Shown here in pieces: positions 1-9,003 of a stretch of 64,000 nt of DNA (its first letter is position 1; every line of letters begins with the position of its first letter). The stretch lies in contig CALGSZ010000022.1 in assembly GCA_937901745.1 (NCBI GenBank), positions 1 to 64,000 of the forward strand, in the 5' to 3' direction. The DNA is from an uncultured Chloroflexota bacterium (GTDB taxonomy: Bacteria > Chloroflexota > Chloroflexia > Thermomicrobiales > UBA6265). Position numbers and translations under genes: made by a program. Under the pieces are notes generated by a model. The model did no database searches and was not told the DNA's origin. It saw only the letters and a list, made by a program, of their open reading frames with translations.

Positions 1-2
1 GC

Positions 3-2531
3 GGTGGGCCGACCGCAACCGCAACCTCGTCGCCGACCGCGACGAACACCGCCACGAGTGGGCCAAGCCCAACCCCAACCCCGACCAGCACCGCAACTTC
101 CACGCCGGGCGGGACACCCGGAGCTGGCTCGTTCGTCGAGCAAAGTGGCTTAGTCGCAATCGAGGCCGAGCACTATCACGCCAAGATCGACCGTAACGGC
201 AAGGCGTGGGAGCTACGCACCGATCGGCCAGGCTACGTGGCCCAGGGCTTCATGATCGCGTTGCCCGATGGCTCCCCCAGCGTCAAGACCGGCTACTCCA
301 ATTCGACGCCGGAGATGCAGTATTACGTCCAGTTCCAGACGACCGGCACGTACTACATCTGGGCGCGCCTGCTTCCCGACGATGACGAGGGCAATTCGCT
401 GCATATCGGCCTCGACGGCCAACCGCTCGCCAGCGCGGACCACCTCGCCGTCTTTACCTACGGATCGTGGATCTGGACCCGCGACACGATGGATGGTGTC
501 GTCGCCACGCTGAACGTGTCGTCACCCGGCGTGCACGTCATCAACCTCTGGATGCGGGAAGACGGGACGCGCGTCGATCGGCTCGTCTTGACGACGAACA
601 ACAGCTTCGTGCCGAGCGGTACGGGACCGGCCGAGAGTCCTCGCACCGGATCCCTGCCGACTCCGACGCCGACACCAACGCCAGGACCGCCGGATCAGAT
701 CCACCTGGCTTGGGTCAGCGATCCATCAACGACGTTGACCATCGTCTGGCACACCGTGCAGCAGTCGACGCCCTCGGAGGTCGAGTTCCGTCCGGTCGGC
801 ACCACGACCTGGCAACGCCAAACAGGCAGCGAGCGCCCTTCCGGCACGACCGGCAAGCTCCACGAAGTCACGCTGACGTCGCTGACGCCTTCGACCGAGT
901 ACGAGTATCGTGTCCGCGGCGATGGCGGTACCTGGAGCCAGGTCTATCGGACCCGAACGGCGCCGGCTCCCGGACCTGCCGACTTCGATGCCATCTACTT
1001 CGCGGACACGGGGCTAATTGGGCGTACTGACGGCTTGGCGGACGGGACCGAGCAGGTCATCAACGAAATTGCCGCCATGAATCCGCTCCTCGTGCTGCCC
1101 GGCGGCGACTACGCGTACTTCAACACCGACAAGCGCTACGGCACGCTCGAGAACTCCATCGACGCCTGGTTCAACCAAGTGCAGCCGATCGCGGCGCATT
1201 CACCGATGATGCCGACCTACGGCAACCATGAGGTGCTGCTCGGCGAGAGCTATGAAGCCTGGGCCGCTCGATTCCCCTCCCCCGACGGCTTCGACAACCG
1301 CCGGAACTACTCGTTCGACATCGGCGACGTGCACTTCATCTCGATCTTCGCGGTCCAAAACTCGGGCGGGTTGACGAGCGGTCAGCTGCAATGGATCGAG
1401 CAAGACATCATCGCCGCCAAGAACCGTGGGCAGCGATGGATCATTCCGTATATGCACGTTTCGGCGTTCGCCGACGGCACCAATCACCCGTCCAATCTCG
1501 CCATCCGGCAACAGCTCGGGCCGATCTTCGAGCGTCACGGCGTCAAGCTCGTCATCTCGTCCCACGACCAGGCTTACGAGCGGTCGTATCCGCTGATCGA
1601 CGTCCCGCGGACAAACACGCGCACGTCGACCTCACTGACCTGCTATTCGATGTCGGACGGCGTTACCTGGGTGAAATCCAGCCCTGGCGGGAAGAAGAGC
1701 AACATCAGTGGAGGCTTCTCGCCATTCGCGACGAATCCGCCGCCCGCTTGGACGGCCGTTCGCAATAACACGATGCACAACTTCGCTCGCATCGTCGTCT
1801 CCGCGTCGGGCGTGCTCCGCTTCGAGGCGTATGGCGTGACCGGCAACGGCTCGCCACCGATCCTCATCGACAGCTTCCGGTACACGATCGGCACCTGCCC
1901 GAGCAATGAGCCAACGCCGACTCCACTCCCGACCGCGACACCGACCGCTACCCCGGTCGTGCCTCAGGTCACTCGACTCGTCCTGGTCAACGCCGATACC
2001 GATACCGACATCGGTGAGCTGACGAACGGTGCGACCCTCGACCTGGCGGCATTGCCGACGCGCAACCTCAACGTCCGGGCTGAAACCACCCCGGCCACCG
2101 TCGGCAGTGTCGTGTTCGGGTTGGACGGCAATCCGTCGTTCCGCGTAGAGAACGGCGCGCCGTATTCGTTATTCGGCGACAGCAGTGGGAACTACAACCC
2201 CTGGACGCCGAGTACCGGCAGCCACACCATCACGGCGCGGGCGACGTCTGGTCCGAACGGGACAGGCACATCCGGCCCGACCCTGACGGTCAGTTTCACG
2301 GTGGTCAACGGAGGCTCGGCGACGGTCACTGATCTCGTGACCGTCGCCCTCGGATTACCTGGCGATGCGGCGGGAGCCAATGCTGAGGAACGCCCGTGGC
2401 CCACGGAGCGGTTGGATTCCTGGCCGACGATCGCCCTCCCTACGGGCACGCTGCGCATCCGCGCCCGAACGACCCGGCGACGACGCGTGGGGACTGCGAC
2501 GGCGCAGCCTCAAGGGTTGACAGGAGGGTGA
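3..2531 (+). CDS. Secreted purple-acid-phosphatase-like metallophosphoesterase, 5' partial
   Basis: The frame is open from the left edge, so the true start lies outside the window; the first in-frame GTG (237) falls inside a domain and is not the start. Visible order: a Thr/Pro linker, a segment like the C-terminal domain of GH115 proteins (begins 'VAIEAEHYHA'), a second PT linker, a fibronectin-like purple acid phosphatase N-terminal domain (about 700-960), the metallophosphoesterase core (about 985-1600), a PT linker, and a module of about 110 residues (about 1962-2316) that recurs twice in the protein at 17238-20753. Core motifs seen are 'ADTG', 'GGDYAY', 'GNHE', 'MHVSAF' and 'SHDQAYER'. 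In the last one Gln stands where classical enzymes have the second metal-binding His (GHxHxYER). The Arg-rich last 25 residues have no clear domain. Probably an exported phosphoesterase; substrate unknown. Confidence 0.8.
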   Translation, partial: GGPTATATSSPTATNTATSGPSPTPTPTSTATSTPGGTPGAGSFVEQSGLVAIEAEHYHAKIDRNGKAWELRTDRPGYVAQGFMIALPDGSPSVKTGYSNSTPEMQYYVQFQTTGTYYIWARLLPDDDEGNSLHIGLDGQPLASADHLAVFTYGSWIWTRDTMDGVVATLNVSSPGVHVINLWMREDGTRVDRLVLTTNNSFVPSGTGPAESPRTGSLPTPTPTPTPGPPDQIHLAWVSDPSTTLTIVWHTVQQSTPSEVEFRPVGTTTWQRQTGSERPSGTTGKLHEVTLTSLTPSTEYEYRVRGDGGTWSQVYRTRTAPAPGPADFDAIYFADTGLIGRTDGLADGTEQVINEIAAMNPLLVLPGGDYAYFNTDKRYGTLENSIDAWFNQVQPIAAHSPMMPTYGNHEVLLGESYEAWAARFPSPDGFDNRRNYSFDIGDVHFISIFAVQNSGGLTSGQLQWIEQDIIAAKNRGQRWIIPYMHVSAFADGTNHPSNLAIRQQLGPIFERHGVKLVISSHDQAYERSYPLIDVPRTNTRTSTSLTCYSMSDGVTWVKSSPGGKKSNISGGFSPFATNPPPAWTAVRNNTMHNFARIVVSASGVLRFEAYGVTGNGSPPILIDSFRYTIGTCPSNEPTPTPLPTATPTATPVVPQVTRLVLVNADTDTDIGELTNGATLDLAALPTRNLNVRAETTPATVGSVVFGLDGNPSFRVENGAPYSLFGDSSGNYNPWTPSTGSHTITARATSGPNGTGTSGPTLTVSFTVVNGGSATVTDLVTVALGLPGDAAGANAEERPWPTERLDSWPTIALPTGTLRIRARTTRRRRVGTATAQPQGLTGG

Positions 2532-2699
2532 CAGGCGCGCGTGTCGCGATAAAAGTCCGCGGCGCCGATGTTCTCCCGATGACGGGAGGCCAACGGCGCC
2601 GCGTTCATCACGCTTGGACCTGGAATTGCACGTGGGAACGAAGGCTCGGCCTGGCTCGCCGCGATTGATCGAGAGACCACGCAACTGATGGAGGTCGAG

Positions 2700-3824
2700 A
2701 TGACCGTTCGCCCCGCCCGCCCCGCCCTCGCCTGTCTTGGCATGCTTGCGGCGTCGTTGTTCCTGTTGGCCGGAGTTGCGTCGTCGCCAGCGGCGGCGCA
2801 AGAGCGGGGCTGGCAGGTCGCGACGACCCCAACTCCAGAACCACCAGCGCAACCGACGCCGACGCCCACGGCAGTCCCGCCGACGCCAACAGAGACCGCG
2901 CCACCACCTCCAACGAATACACCGAAGACCGAGCCTGCCCCGCCCACGAACGAGCCAGAGTCCGGCGGATGGACTACGGGCCGCCCGCCTCGTGACGGAG
3001 GCGACTCGAGCGAGTCGCGGCCACCCGCGGAATCGGCCGAAGACGGGGCTTCCGTTCAGTCCGCGGGCTCCGCGGGGCCCGCGTCCGACGACTCCTCGGA
3101 GCCTGGTCCGCGAGCCGCGTCGTCCGAGCGCCAGTGGGAAACGGTCGATGGGCAGAGTCGCGACGCGCCCGCCTCGCGGTCGGGCCGGGAGGCGAACGAT
3201 TCGACGACAAAGCGAGCCGCGCCACGCGAGATCCCTGGCGACGGCACCAATGCGATCGGCGTGTCAGCCGTCAGGAGCCAGCCGGCGTTCATCCAGACCG
3301 ACAGCGGTACGGTGGCGTTCGAGCTCATGGAGGCGAACGCCTCTGGCATCACTGGAACGGCAACCCTCATCGCCAGTGACGATGGAACGACCATCATCCT
3401 CGAGGTCTCCGGCACGGCGGAGGACCAAATTGCCGCGGTCTTCTTCCGGCCGTGCAGCGATCCCGCTTCGACCCCAGACCTCGAGCTCAACCCGCCCAAT
3501 ATCGACGGAACCAGCGAGACGTTCTTGGCGGATATCTTCTTGGACGATTTGCGCGGCGAGGCGTCGATCGCGGTCTATACGACGTTGAACGACGAACGGT
3601 TCGACTTCGTCTGCGGCGATGTCCCGGCGGGAGTACCGGCCGACGAGGAGCCCGCGGAAGGCGCCGCCACTCCGACTGATGAGTCAGACGCCATCACCTC
3701 CACGGGAATCGGCTCCACGGCGATGCGAACAGCCAGCGACGCGCCGCTCCTGACACTCGCCGGGCTCGCCACGGCCCTCGCGCTGGGAGGAATGGTCGCG
3801 CGACGCCGAGCGTCACGCGCCTAG
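2700..3824 (+). CDS. Pro/Thr/Ser-rich secreted protein with C-terminal membrane anchor
   Basis: Start chosen at ATG 2700 because GGAGGT at 2690-2695 sits 4 bases upstream; an in-frame ATG at 2688 has no such site. The 374-aa product has a signal peptide ending near 'SSPAAAQE', then about 140 residues of Pro/Thr/Ser/Glu-rich linker. A compact domain of about 120 residues follows (begins 'NAIGVSAVRSQ', contains two Cys). The C-terminus is one hydrophobic helix followed by 'ARRRASRA', which resembles a surface-protein anchor, but no LPXTG-type motif is present. The compact domain somewhat resembles CHRD-like beta domains, but I cannot assign a family. It is convergent with the minus-strand gene ending at 3924. 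A cell-surface role is inferred only from signal, linker and anchor. Confidence 0.75.
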   Translation: MTVRPARPALACLGMLAASLFLLAGVASSPAAAQERGWQVATTPTPEPPAQPTPTPTAVPPTPTETAPPPPTNTPKTEPAPPTNEPESGGWTTGRPPRDGGDSSESRPPAESAEDGASVQSAGSAGPASDDSSEPGPRAASSERQWETVDGQSRDAPASRSGREANDSTTKRAAPREIPGDGTNAIGVSAVRSQPAFIQTDSGTVAFELMEANASGITGTATLIASDDGTTIILEVSGTAEDQIAAVFFRPCSDPASTPDLELNPPNIDGTSETFLADIFLDDLRGEASIAVYTTLNDERFDFVCGDVPAGVPADEEPAEGAATPTDESDAITSTGIGSTAMRTASDAPLLTLAGLATALALGGMVARRRASRA

Positions 3825-3923
3825 GCTCACAGGCTCGAGGTAACGACGCAACTCTGCTCGCTGCCCCATGCAGTCATCGGCGCAGCGCGACTGAGGGATA
3901 CGCGTTGATCCCGTGGGGAAATC

Positions 3924-5924
3924 TCACCCGCCGTTCGCGAGATGCGGGAAGATCAGGAAGAGGGAGATATTCGTCAGGCTGTGAGCGAGGATCACGCCCG
4001 CGAGCGTTCCAGTCGCGCGGACGACGGCGCTGAACGCCAAGGCAACCCCGAAGACGAAGACGACGTCGAGCGCCGAGCGATGACCCACGTGCAGGATGGC
4101 GAAGACCGCGCCGGCGTAGACGATGCCAATCGGCACGCTCAGGTATTCGGACGCCGCGCGCTGGAGCACGCCGCGGAAGATCACCTCCTCGGTGAACCCC
4201 GTGCCGAGCGCGAGCGTGATCACCGCCGCGAAGACTGGCAATGGGCTGAGCGGATCGACGAGCGGCTCCGGAGTCAGGATGCGGTACTCCGCATAGCCGA
4301 GCGGTAGGCCGACCAACCCGATCGCCGCCGTTATCGCCAGGTTTCTCGGCCGGAGATCGAGGCGTAGCCCGAGGTCATGCCGGCTGTAACCGCTAGCTTG
4401 GGCGGCGGCCCACGCGGCGATCACCATCGGCGAGGCAGCCACCAGATACCACGCCACTTGGGGAAACTCGGTCAGTGGCATGGCGAGCGAGACGATTCGC
4501 GTCAGCGGCGCCAGCGCCAGCGCGGCGGCGAAATTCGCTCGTAGCCGCTCCGGTGTCCCCGTCTCACTGCCCGTGACCGGTCCCGCGACGTAGGCGGCGC
4601 GGGCGCCGTCCGCGACGAGTATGGCCAGCAGTATCGCATGGACGATGATGCCCCATTGGATGTCGACGAACGCCGTGATGACCTCGGCCAGCCCCATGAT
4701 GACCAAGGCGACACCCGCCAGCGCCGGCATTCCGGAAGCGGCGCTCCGCCGAGAGGGTGGGCCGACCGCGTCAGGAGCTACGACTGACGGAGGTACTCCG
4801 GTCGGCAGACCGGGCGCGAGCCGCGCGACTATGTCCGACCAGGTGAGATTCGGGACCGGAAGCCCGGTAGCATGGCGGTCGCCGCGCTCGAGACGACGAC
4901 GGAACAATTCGGTGGGTATCGCGAAGGATTTCCAGCGCTCGGTCGCGAGATCGCCAGTCGAAGACTCTGGCTCCGAAACGATCTCCTTTGCATCGGCAAC
5001 GATCAGCTCGCCATCTTCGTCCACGGCCACCACCTTCGATGTCTGGGCCCCTTCGCCGGAGCCGTTGGGCGCGAATGGCTGCACGAGGGCGGCAAGCCAC
5101 AAAGGGCCGATCTCGGTCCGTGGATCGAGAAAGACGAGAACGTCTCCCTCGGCCCAATCCGGCTCGCTGAACGGCTCATCGCTCGCCGGGTGGCCTGGGC
5201 CGATGTCCGAAACCGTGACGTCGGGCATGATCGCCGGTAGCCGAGCGATCGCTTCGGCTCCGCCCGCGTCCGCCGAGACGATGATCTCAATCGGGCCGGG
5301 GTAGCTCTGGCAGAGCACGGCAGCGAGACTTGAGACGAGCTCGTCCGGGGATTCGGTCTTGGGGAGGACGACAGTGACGCTGGACATCCCGCCCGTGGAC
5401 CTAGATTCCTCACGAGACAGCCAACGCTTTCGGACGCGGCGCCACGGACGGCCCTCGGCCGGCGTGGCGAGCTCCACGCTAGCGGCCGACTCGCTTTCGA
5501 TCTCCTCAGCAGGGATTGCTCGGTCTGCGGTGGACTCTCGAGGCATACGCGCTTTGCGACCCGCTTCGATGAATCGGGTGAATGCGGGAGTGCCGACGCG
5601 CGCTTTGGCCCGCGCGGAGCGCCGCGCCCGGAGCGCCGGCCCGATCAGCCCGACGCTCATCTTGAGACCGAAACGCGCCTTGTAGCTGCGGGCAGAAACC
5701 CGATGAGCGCGCGCCGTATGGCTACCGAGATTGTCGAACCACCGGCCGCAGATGTGGCATTGGACGCGTTCGCCGTCATCGGTCAGGATCCCGTGGTCGC
5801 CATACGGCGGCGTCGGCAGCGTGGCTCGACGGATGCCCCTCCTCCTGGCGACCTCCCGCGGTGGGCTCGAGGCGACAGGCGGGACAGGGTCGATCGGCGA
5901 CGGCGGCGTGACGATCGCCGTCAT
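3924..5924 (-). CDS. MucR-like zinc finger / GT2-like / CPBP membrane protease fusion
   Basis: A 666-aa protein with three parts not normally found together. Residues about 45-90 hold a Ros/MucR-type zinc finger: C56-x2-C59-x9-H69-x4-H74, followed by 'SARSYKARFGL', the usual tail of that finger. Residues about 180-365 look like a degenerate family 2 glycosyltransferase (begins 'SSVTVVLPKTESPDEL', with 'VLVFLDPRTE' in the DxD region). Residues about 398-660 are a multi-span CPBP (CAAX-protease-like) domain with 'FTEEVIFRG' (E579, E580, R584), 'FAILHVGH' and 'ILAHSLTN'. Its ATG overlaps the stop of the DUF1616 gene by 4 bases (5921-5924), so the two are probably translationally coupled. The frame is continuous and all parts have plausible codon use, so I read it as a genuine fusion. 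What it cleaves or binds is unknown. Confidence 0.8.
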   Translation of the reverse strand: MTAIVTPPSPIDPVPPVASSPPREVARRRGIRRATLPTPPYGDHGILTDDGERVQCHICGRWFDNLGSHTARAHRVSARSYKARFGLKMSVGLIGPALRARRSARAKARVGTPAFTRFIEAGRKARMPRESTADRAIPAEEIESESAASVELATPAEGRPWRRVRKRWLSREESRSTGGMSSVTVVLPKTESPDELVSSLAAVLCQSYPGPIEIIVSADAGGAEAIARLPAIMPDVTVSDIGPGHPASDEPFSEPDWAEGDVLVFLDPRTEIGPLWLAALVQPFAPNGSGEGAQTSKVVAVDEDGELIVADAKEIVSEPESSTGDLATERWKSFAIPTELFRRRLERGDRHATGLPVPNLTWSDIVARLAPGLPTGVPPSVVAPDAVGPPSRRSAASGMPALAGVALVIMGLAEVITAFVDIQWGIIVHAILLAILVADGARAAYVAGPVTGSETGTPERLRANFAAALALAPLTRIVSLAMPLTEFPQVAWYLVAASPMVIAAWAAAQASGYSRHDLGLRLDLRPRNLAITAAIGLVGLPLGYAEYRILTPEPLVDPLSPLPVFAAVITLALGTGFTEEVIFRGVLQRAASEYLSVPIGIVYAGAVFAILHVGHRSALDVVFVFGVALAFSAVVRATGTLAGVILAHSLTNISLFLIFPHLANGG

Positions 5925-6871
5925 GGCGCGGGATCTCCCGCTGCAATGCCGTTGACGATCAGGCGGAGCTCGCGGTATGGCTCTGCATCTTCGGAGCGGT
6001 CGGTCCGGAAGAGCTCGAACGTGACCGGGAGATTCTCACCTTCGCTCTGAACGGTGAAACGGACGATGCCGGTCCACGTTTCACCATCTTGCAGCCGAAT
6101 CTCCGGGAGCGTTTCGACGGCCACGCCGGCGCCGCCGATCGCGACACGGTACGTCACCGTCCGATGCTCCCGGTTCGTGATGCTCAGTTGAACCTCCGCG
6201 GGCTCCCCGACGACGATCTCACGAGGGTAGAACCGCGCCTCCCCGGCCGCGTTGTGGAGCGCGAACTCCGTCAGGGACTCTCCCATGATCCGCGAGCGCA
6301 CCACATCGGCGCCGCCAACGAGGATCAGCAAGGTCGCGATGCCCAGAACGACCGCGGCGACCCGAGTGGAACGATTCCATTGGCGCGGCGGCGGAATCCG
6401 GTGGAAATCGAGCTGAGCTCGATACCGTTCGGCGTCGGGGAGCCGAGCGCGAAGCGCGCCTGCCGTCGCCGCGCCCGCGGCAACGACCAGCGCCAACCCG
6501 ATAGAAACGGTCGTGGCATCGATCCTCCAAGGTGACATGTCGATCGCGAGCGCAAGGGGCGGGATGGTCGCCAGCGACAGGGCGACGCTCAAGCCCGCTC
6601 GCGCCATGCCATCCGGGCCGTCGCGGCTCGGGAAGAGCGCCGCCGCAAGCGCATACCCCGGCAGGCCGAGCACGAGCGGCAGCCCGAAGATGACGCGGAG
6701 CGGCACCGGCGCTCCCGCCGTCGCCGTGGCGGCTCCCAACAGCGCCAGCACACCGACGATCAAGAGATCGCGCGGGATATGGCCGACCGCGACGCCGACT
6801 CGCGAGTGCGCGAGTGGGTTCCCGAGCGCAAGCAATGGCCGCGCTGGCAGGCGGATGCGAACCGTTTTCAT
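5921..6871 (-). CDS. DUF1616 family membrane protein
   Basis: A 316-aa protein with four to five hydrophobic helices in the first 200 residues (for example 'LLIVGVLALLGAATATAG' and 'VAAVVLGIATLLILVGG') and a C-terminal extracytoplasmic beta-rich domain ('EVQLSITNREHRTVTYRVAI'). This layout matches the DUF1616 family, found mostly in archaea and Chloroflexota near glycan or surface-protein genes. A purine-rich GGAGAGGCGGAG precedes the ATG at 6871. The stop overlaps the start of the zinc-finger/GT2/CPBP gene by 4 bases. Function is unknown. Family assignment comes from pattern recognition, not a search. Confidence 0.75.
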   Translation of the reverse strand: MKTVRIRLPARPLLALGNPLAHSRVGVAVGHIPRDLLIVGVLALLGAATATAGAPVPLRVIFGLPLVLGLPGYALAAALFPSRDGPDGMARAGLSVALSLATIPPLALAIDMSPWRIDATTVSIGLALVVAAGAATAGALRARLPDAERYRAQLDFHRIPPPRQWNRSTRVAAVVLGIATLLILVGGADVVRSRIMGESLTEFALHNAAGEARFYPREIVVGEPAEVQLSITNREHRTVTYRVAIGGAGVAVETLPEIRLQDGETWTGIVRFTVQSEGENLPVTFELFRTDRSEDAEPYRELRLIVNGIAAGDPAP

Positions 6872-7039
6872 CTCCGCCTCTCCAGACCCGAACGCGCCAC
6901 GCCGAGGACGAGTGGGTCATCTTGCTGGAAGCGCGCGAGCCCCGGCAGTGAGCCAGACACCAGCTGACCGCGCCCGTCAAGAATGCGCCAGTACGGCGAA
7001 GCGACGATCACCCGGAGCCGCATCACGCGCGAGTCGGGC

Positions 7040-7297
7040 TTAGGCGAGCGGACTGAACATCAAGACCAGCTTGGTGAGGATGATCGCCCCAAAGGCAATC
7101 AGGAGGGGGAAGACACCGACACTGAAAACACGCCCCGCCGACTGAGTGCGATCATCTGGGGTAAACGTCAGGATTTCCTTTGAGATGAGAAACCCGATGA
7201 GGAGCAAGACGACGACGAGCGCGATCGTCGCCCCCAGGCCCAGAGTCGTCACACTGGCGATGGTTGTGGTGGTCACTGTCGTCGTCATGGCCAGCAT
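7040..7297 (-). CDS. Small two-helix membrane protein
   Basis: An 85-aa protein with a Thr-rich N-terminus ('MTTTVTTTTIAS'), a first helix ('ATIALVVVLLLIGFLISKE'), a short polar loop and a second helix ('VGVFPLLIAFGAIILTKLVL'). Starts at 7297 and 7288 are both possible; the open frame extends further upstream, but that extension lacks membrane-protein character and runs through an inverted repeat. No family recognised. It lies 168 bases upstream of the DUF1616 gene on the same strand and may be the first gene of that set. One arm of the inverted repeat (7320-7335) sits only 23 bases in front of its start, where an operator would be expected. Confidence 0.6.
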   Translation of the reverse strand: MLAMTTTVTTTTIASVTTLGLGATIALVVVLLLIGFLISKEILTFTPDDRTQSAGRVFSVGVFPLLIAFGAIILTKLVLMFSPLA

Positions 7298-7319
7298 CTT
7301 CGCATAGACCAGATGGCAG

Positions 7320-7413
7320 GTCAATTGAACGTACAGAGGGCGAAATCTTCGGGCAGGCGGGCCCGGCGTCTCGCTCGATGACATCCGCACGCCGTGATGT
7401 ACGTTCAGTTGAC
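7320..7413. repeat. Paired inverted repeat, 16-bp arms with 62-bp spacer
   Basis: Arms at 7320-7335 (GTCAATTGAACGTACA) and 7398-7413 (TGTACGTTCAGTTGAC) are reverse complements with one mismatch. They lie between divergent units: the small membrane protein gene to the left and the glycan operon to the right. They could be two binding sites of one regulator, or the ends of a 94-bp miniature element. Confidence 0.6.
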
Positions 7414-7441
7414 GGGAAAACGGTCGCTCCATACAGTACAT

Positions 7442-7812
7442 CCGAGTTACCTGGAATCGTTACGGTGTTTTCCGCGGCCGCATCGTGCGGGCATTCGTTG
7501 ACCGCACCGATTCGATGTCTTTCCGGAGGGTCGTGTGCCACTCCTTTCGAGCGAAATAACGCGGCTCAGCGGGGCAGCGGCGTTGATCTGCCGGCATGGC
7601 GACCATTCGCTAAGTCGCCGTACCTCCACTGGCCGCGCACGAGAGTCACGCTTCATTGCACACGACTGGACGACCTTCGCCGCCGCGCGCTGCATGGCGA
7701 TGCGTCGCTCGCATAACGCGGTCGGCGGCCGCATCCGCAACGCCCGCGACAGTCGCGACGACGAGAGGAGACGCCTCAATACCACGCGCGGCGGGCGAGG
7801 GTGCCGGATCAG
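7442..7812. other. Intergenic region upstream of the glycan operon
   Basis: About 370 bases between the divergent small membrane protein gene and the first glycosyltransferase gene. Open frames here have Arg/Ser-rich compositions typical of random reading in GC-rich DNA, and I accept none. No convincing sigma-70 promoter, tRNA or riboswitch was seen. The leader of the glycan operon must lie here. Confidence 0.5.
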
Positions 7813-9003
7813 ATGATGGAGCGTTCACTGCGCATCGCCCATGTCTCTCCCACCTTCCCGCCGTACCACGGCGGAACCGGCAACGTCTGCTACCACCAAG
7901 CACAGGTGCTCGCCCGGCGCGGACACGACGTTCACGTCTTCACCGCCAACTATCCGGGAACTCCCGCTGATCCGCCGGGCGTCACGGTCCACCGGCTTGC
8001 CGCGCCGATCCACGCCGGTAATGCCCCGCTGATGCCGTCGCTGCTGTGGCGGCTGCGCGGCTTCGACGTCATCCACCTGCACTATCCCTTTCTGTTCGGC
8101 GGGGAGCTGGCGGCGTTCTCGTCGTGGCACTCGGCGGTCCCGCTGGTCATGAACTATCACAGCGACTTGATCCCCGTGGGTTGGAAGGGCCCCATCTTCA
8201 GCGCCTACGAGCGCGTCGTGAGCCCTCGGCTCTTCCGCTACGCCAGGCGAGTCATCGTCGTGACCGCCGCGCACGGCCGGACGGCGCGAGCGGCGCCGAT
8301 CCTGGCGCACCGTGGCGAGGCGGTCATCGAGATTCCGAACGGCGTTGACCTTTCCGTTTTTCGGCCGCTCGAGCAGCGGGATCGAGATCTCGCGCGGGAG
8401 AAGCTGGGCCTGCATGGCGAGCGAGGCAAGCGACCGATCCTCGTCTTCGTCGGCTCGCTCGATGCCGCGCACCACTACAAGGGCTTGCGCGTCCTCCTAC
8501 GCGCGTTCGCGGCGGTCCGCACTCGCGCGCTGCTAGTCGTCGTCGGCGACGGGAATGACCGGCGGCGCTACGAGGCGATCACGAGCGAGCTAGGGATCGC
8601 CGATGACGTTCTCTTCGCCGGCGCCAAGCCGCCACCAGAGCTCGCCCGCATCCTCGGCGCCGCCGATGGCCTGGTCATGCCATCGGAAGTGCCTGAGTCA
8701 TTCGGCATGGTGCTCATCGAGGCGATGGCTTGCGCCATCCCCGTCATCGCGTCCGATTCGCCCGGTCCCCGGTCCATCGTTGACGAGGGCCGCGATGGCT
8801 TCTTCGTCCCTCCGGGCGACGTGCAGGCGCTGAGCCGTGCCATTGAGACCTGGACCGAGATCGGCGACGCCAAGCGACACGCGATGGGCTGCGCCGGTCG
8901 CCGCAAAGTCGAAGAACGCTACGGCTGGAGCCGCATCGGTGACCAGCTCGAGGCTCTGTACACCGACGTCATGGCAGAGCGGAGTCTGTGCCGTGCTTTC
9001 TGA
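7813..9003 (+). CDS. GT4 family glycosyltransferase
   Basis: A GT-B-fold retaining glycosyltransferase that presumably moves an activated sugar onto a lipid-linked glycan at the inner face of the membrane. The N-terminal domain starts 'LRIAHVSPTFPPYHGG' with the Gly-rich nucleotide-sugar loop. The C-terminal domain has 'LVFVGSLDAAHHYKG' and the E-x7-E motif in 'ESFGMVLIEAMACAIP'. The start is uncertain: GTG 7801, ATG 7813 and ATG 7816 are in frame; I prefer 7813 (396 aa) because GAGGG lies about 10 bases upstream. It is the first gene of a plus-strand series, and the next gene starts inside its last codons (8993). Donor and acceptor cannot be read from the sequence. Confidence 0.88.
   Translation: MMERSLRIAHVSPTFPPYHGGTGNVCYHQAQVLARRGHDVHVFTANYPGTPADPPGVTVHRLAAPIHAGNAPLMPSLLWRLRGFDVIHLHYPFLFGGELAAFSSWHSAVPLVMNYHSDLIPVGWKGPIFSAYERVVSPRLFRYARRVIVVTAAHGRTARAAPILAHRGEAVIEIPNGVDLSVFRPLEQRDRDLAREKLGLHGERGKRPILVFVGSLDAAHHYKGLRVLLRAFAAVRTRALLVVVGDGNDRRRYEAITSELGIADDVLFAGAKPPPELARILGAADGLVMPSEVPESFGMVLIEAMACAIPVIASDSPGPRSIVDEGRDGFFVPPGDVQALSRAIETWTEIGDAKRHAMGCAGRRKVEERYGWSRIGDQLEALYTDVMAERSLCRAF

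Noticed and set aside
2396..2531. Possible frameshift at the Arg-rich end of the phosphatase-like protein
   Set aside because: Neither other frame gives a recognisable continuation, so the stop at 2531 is kept.
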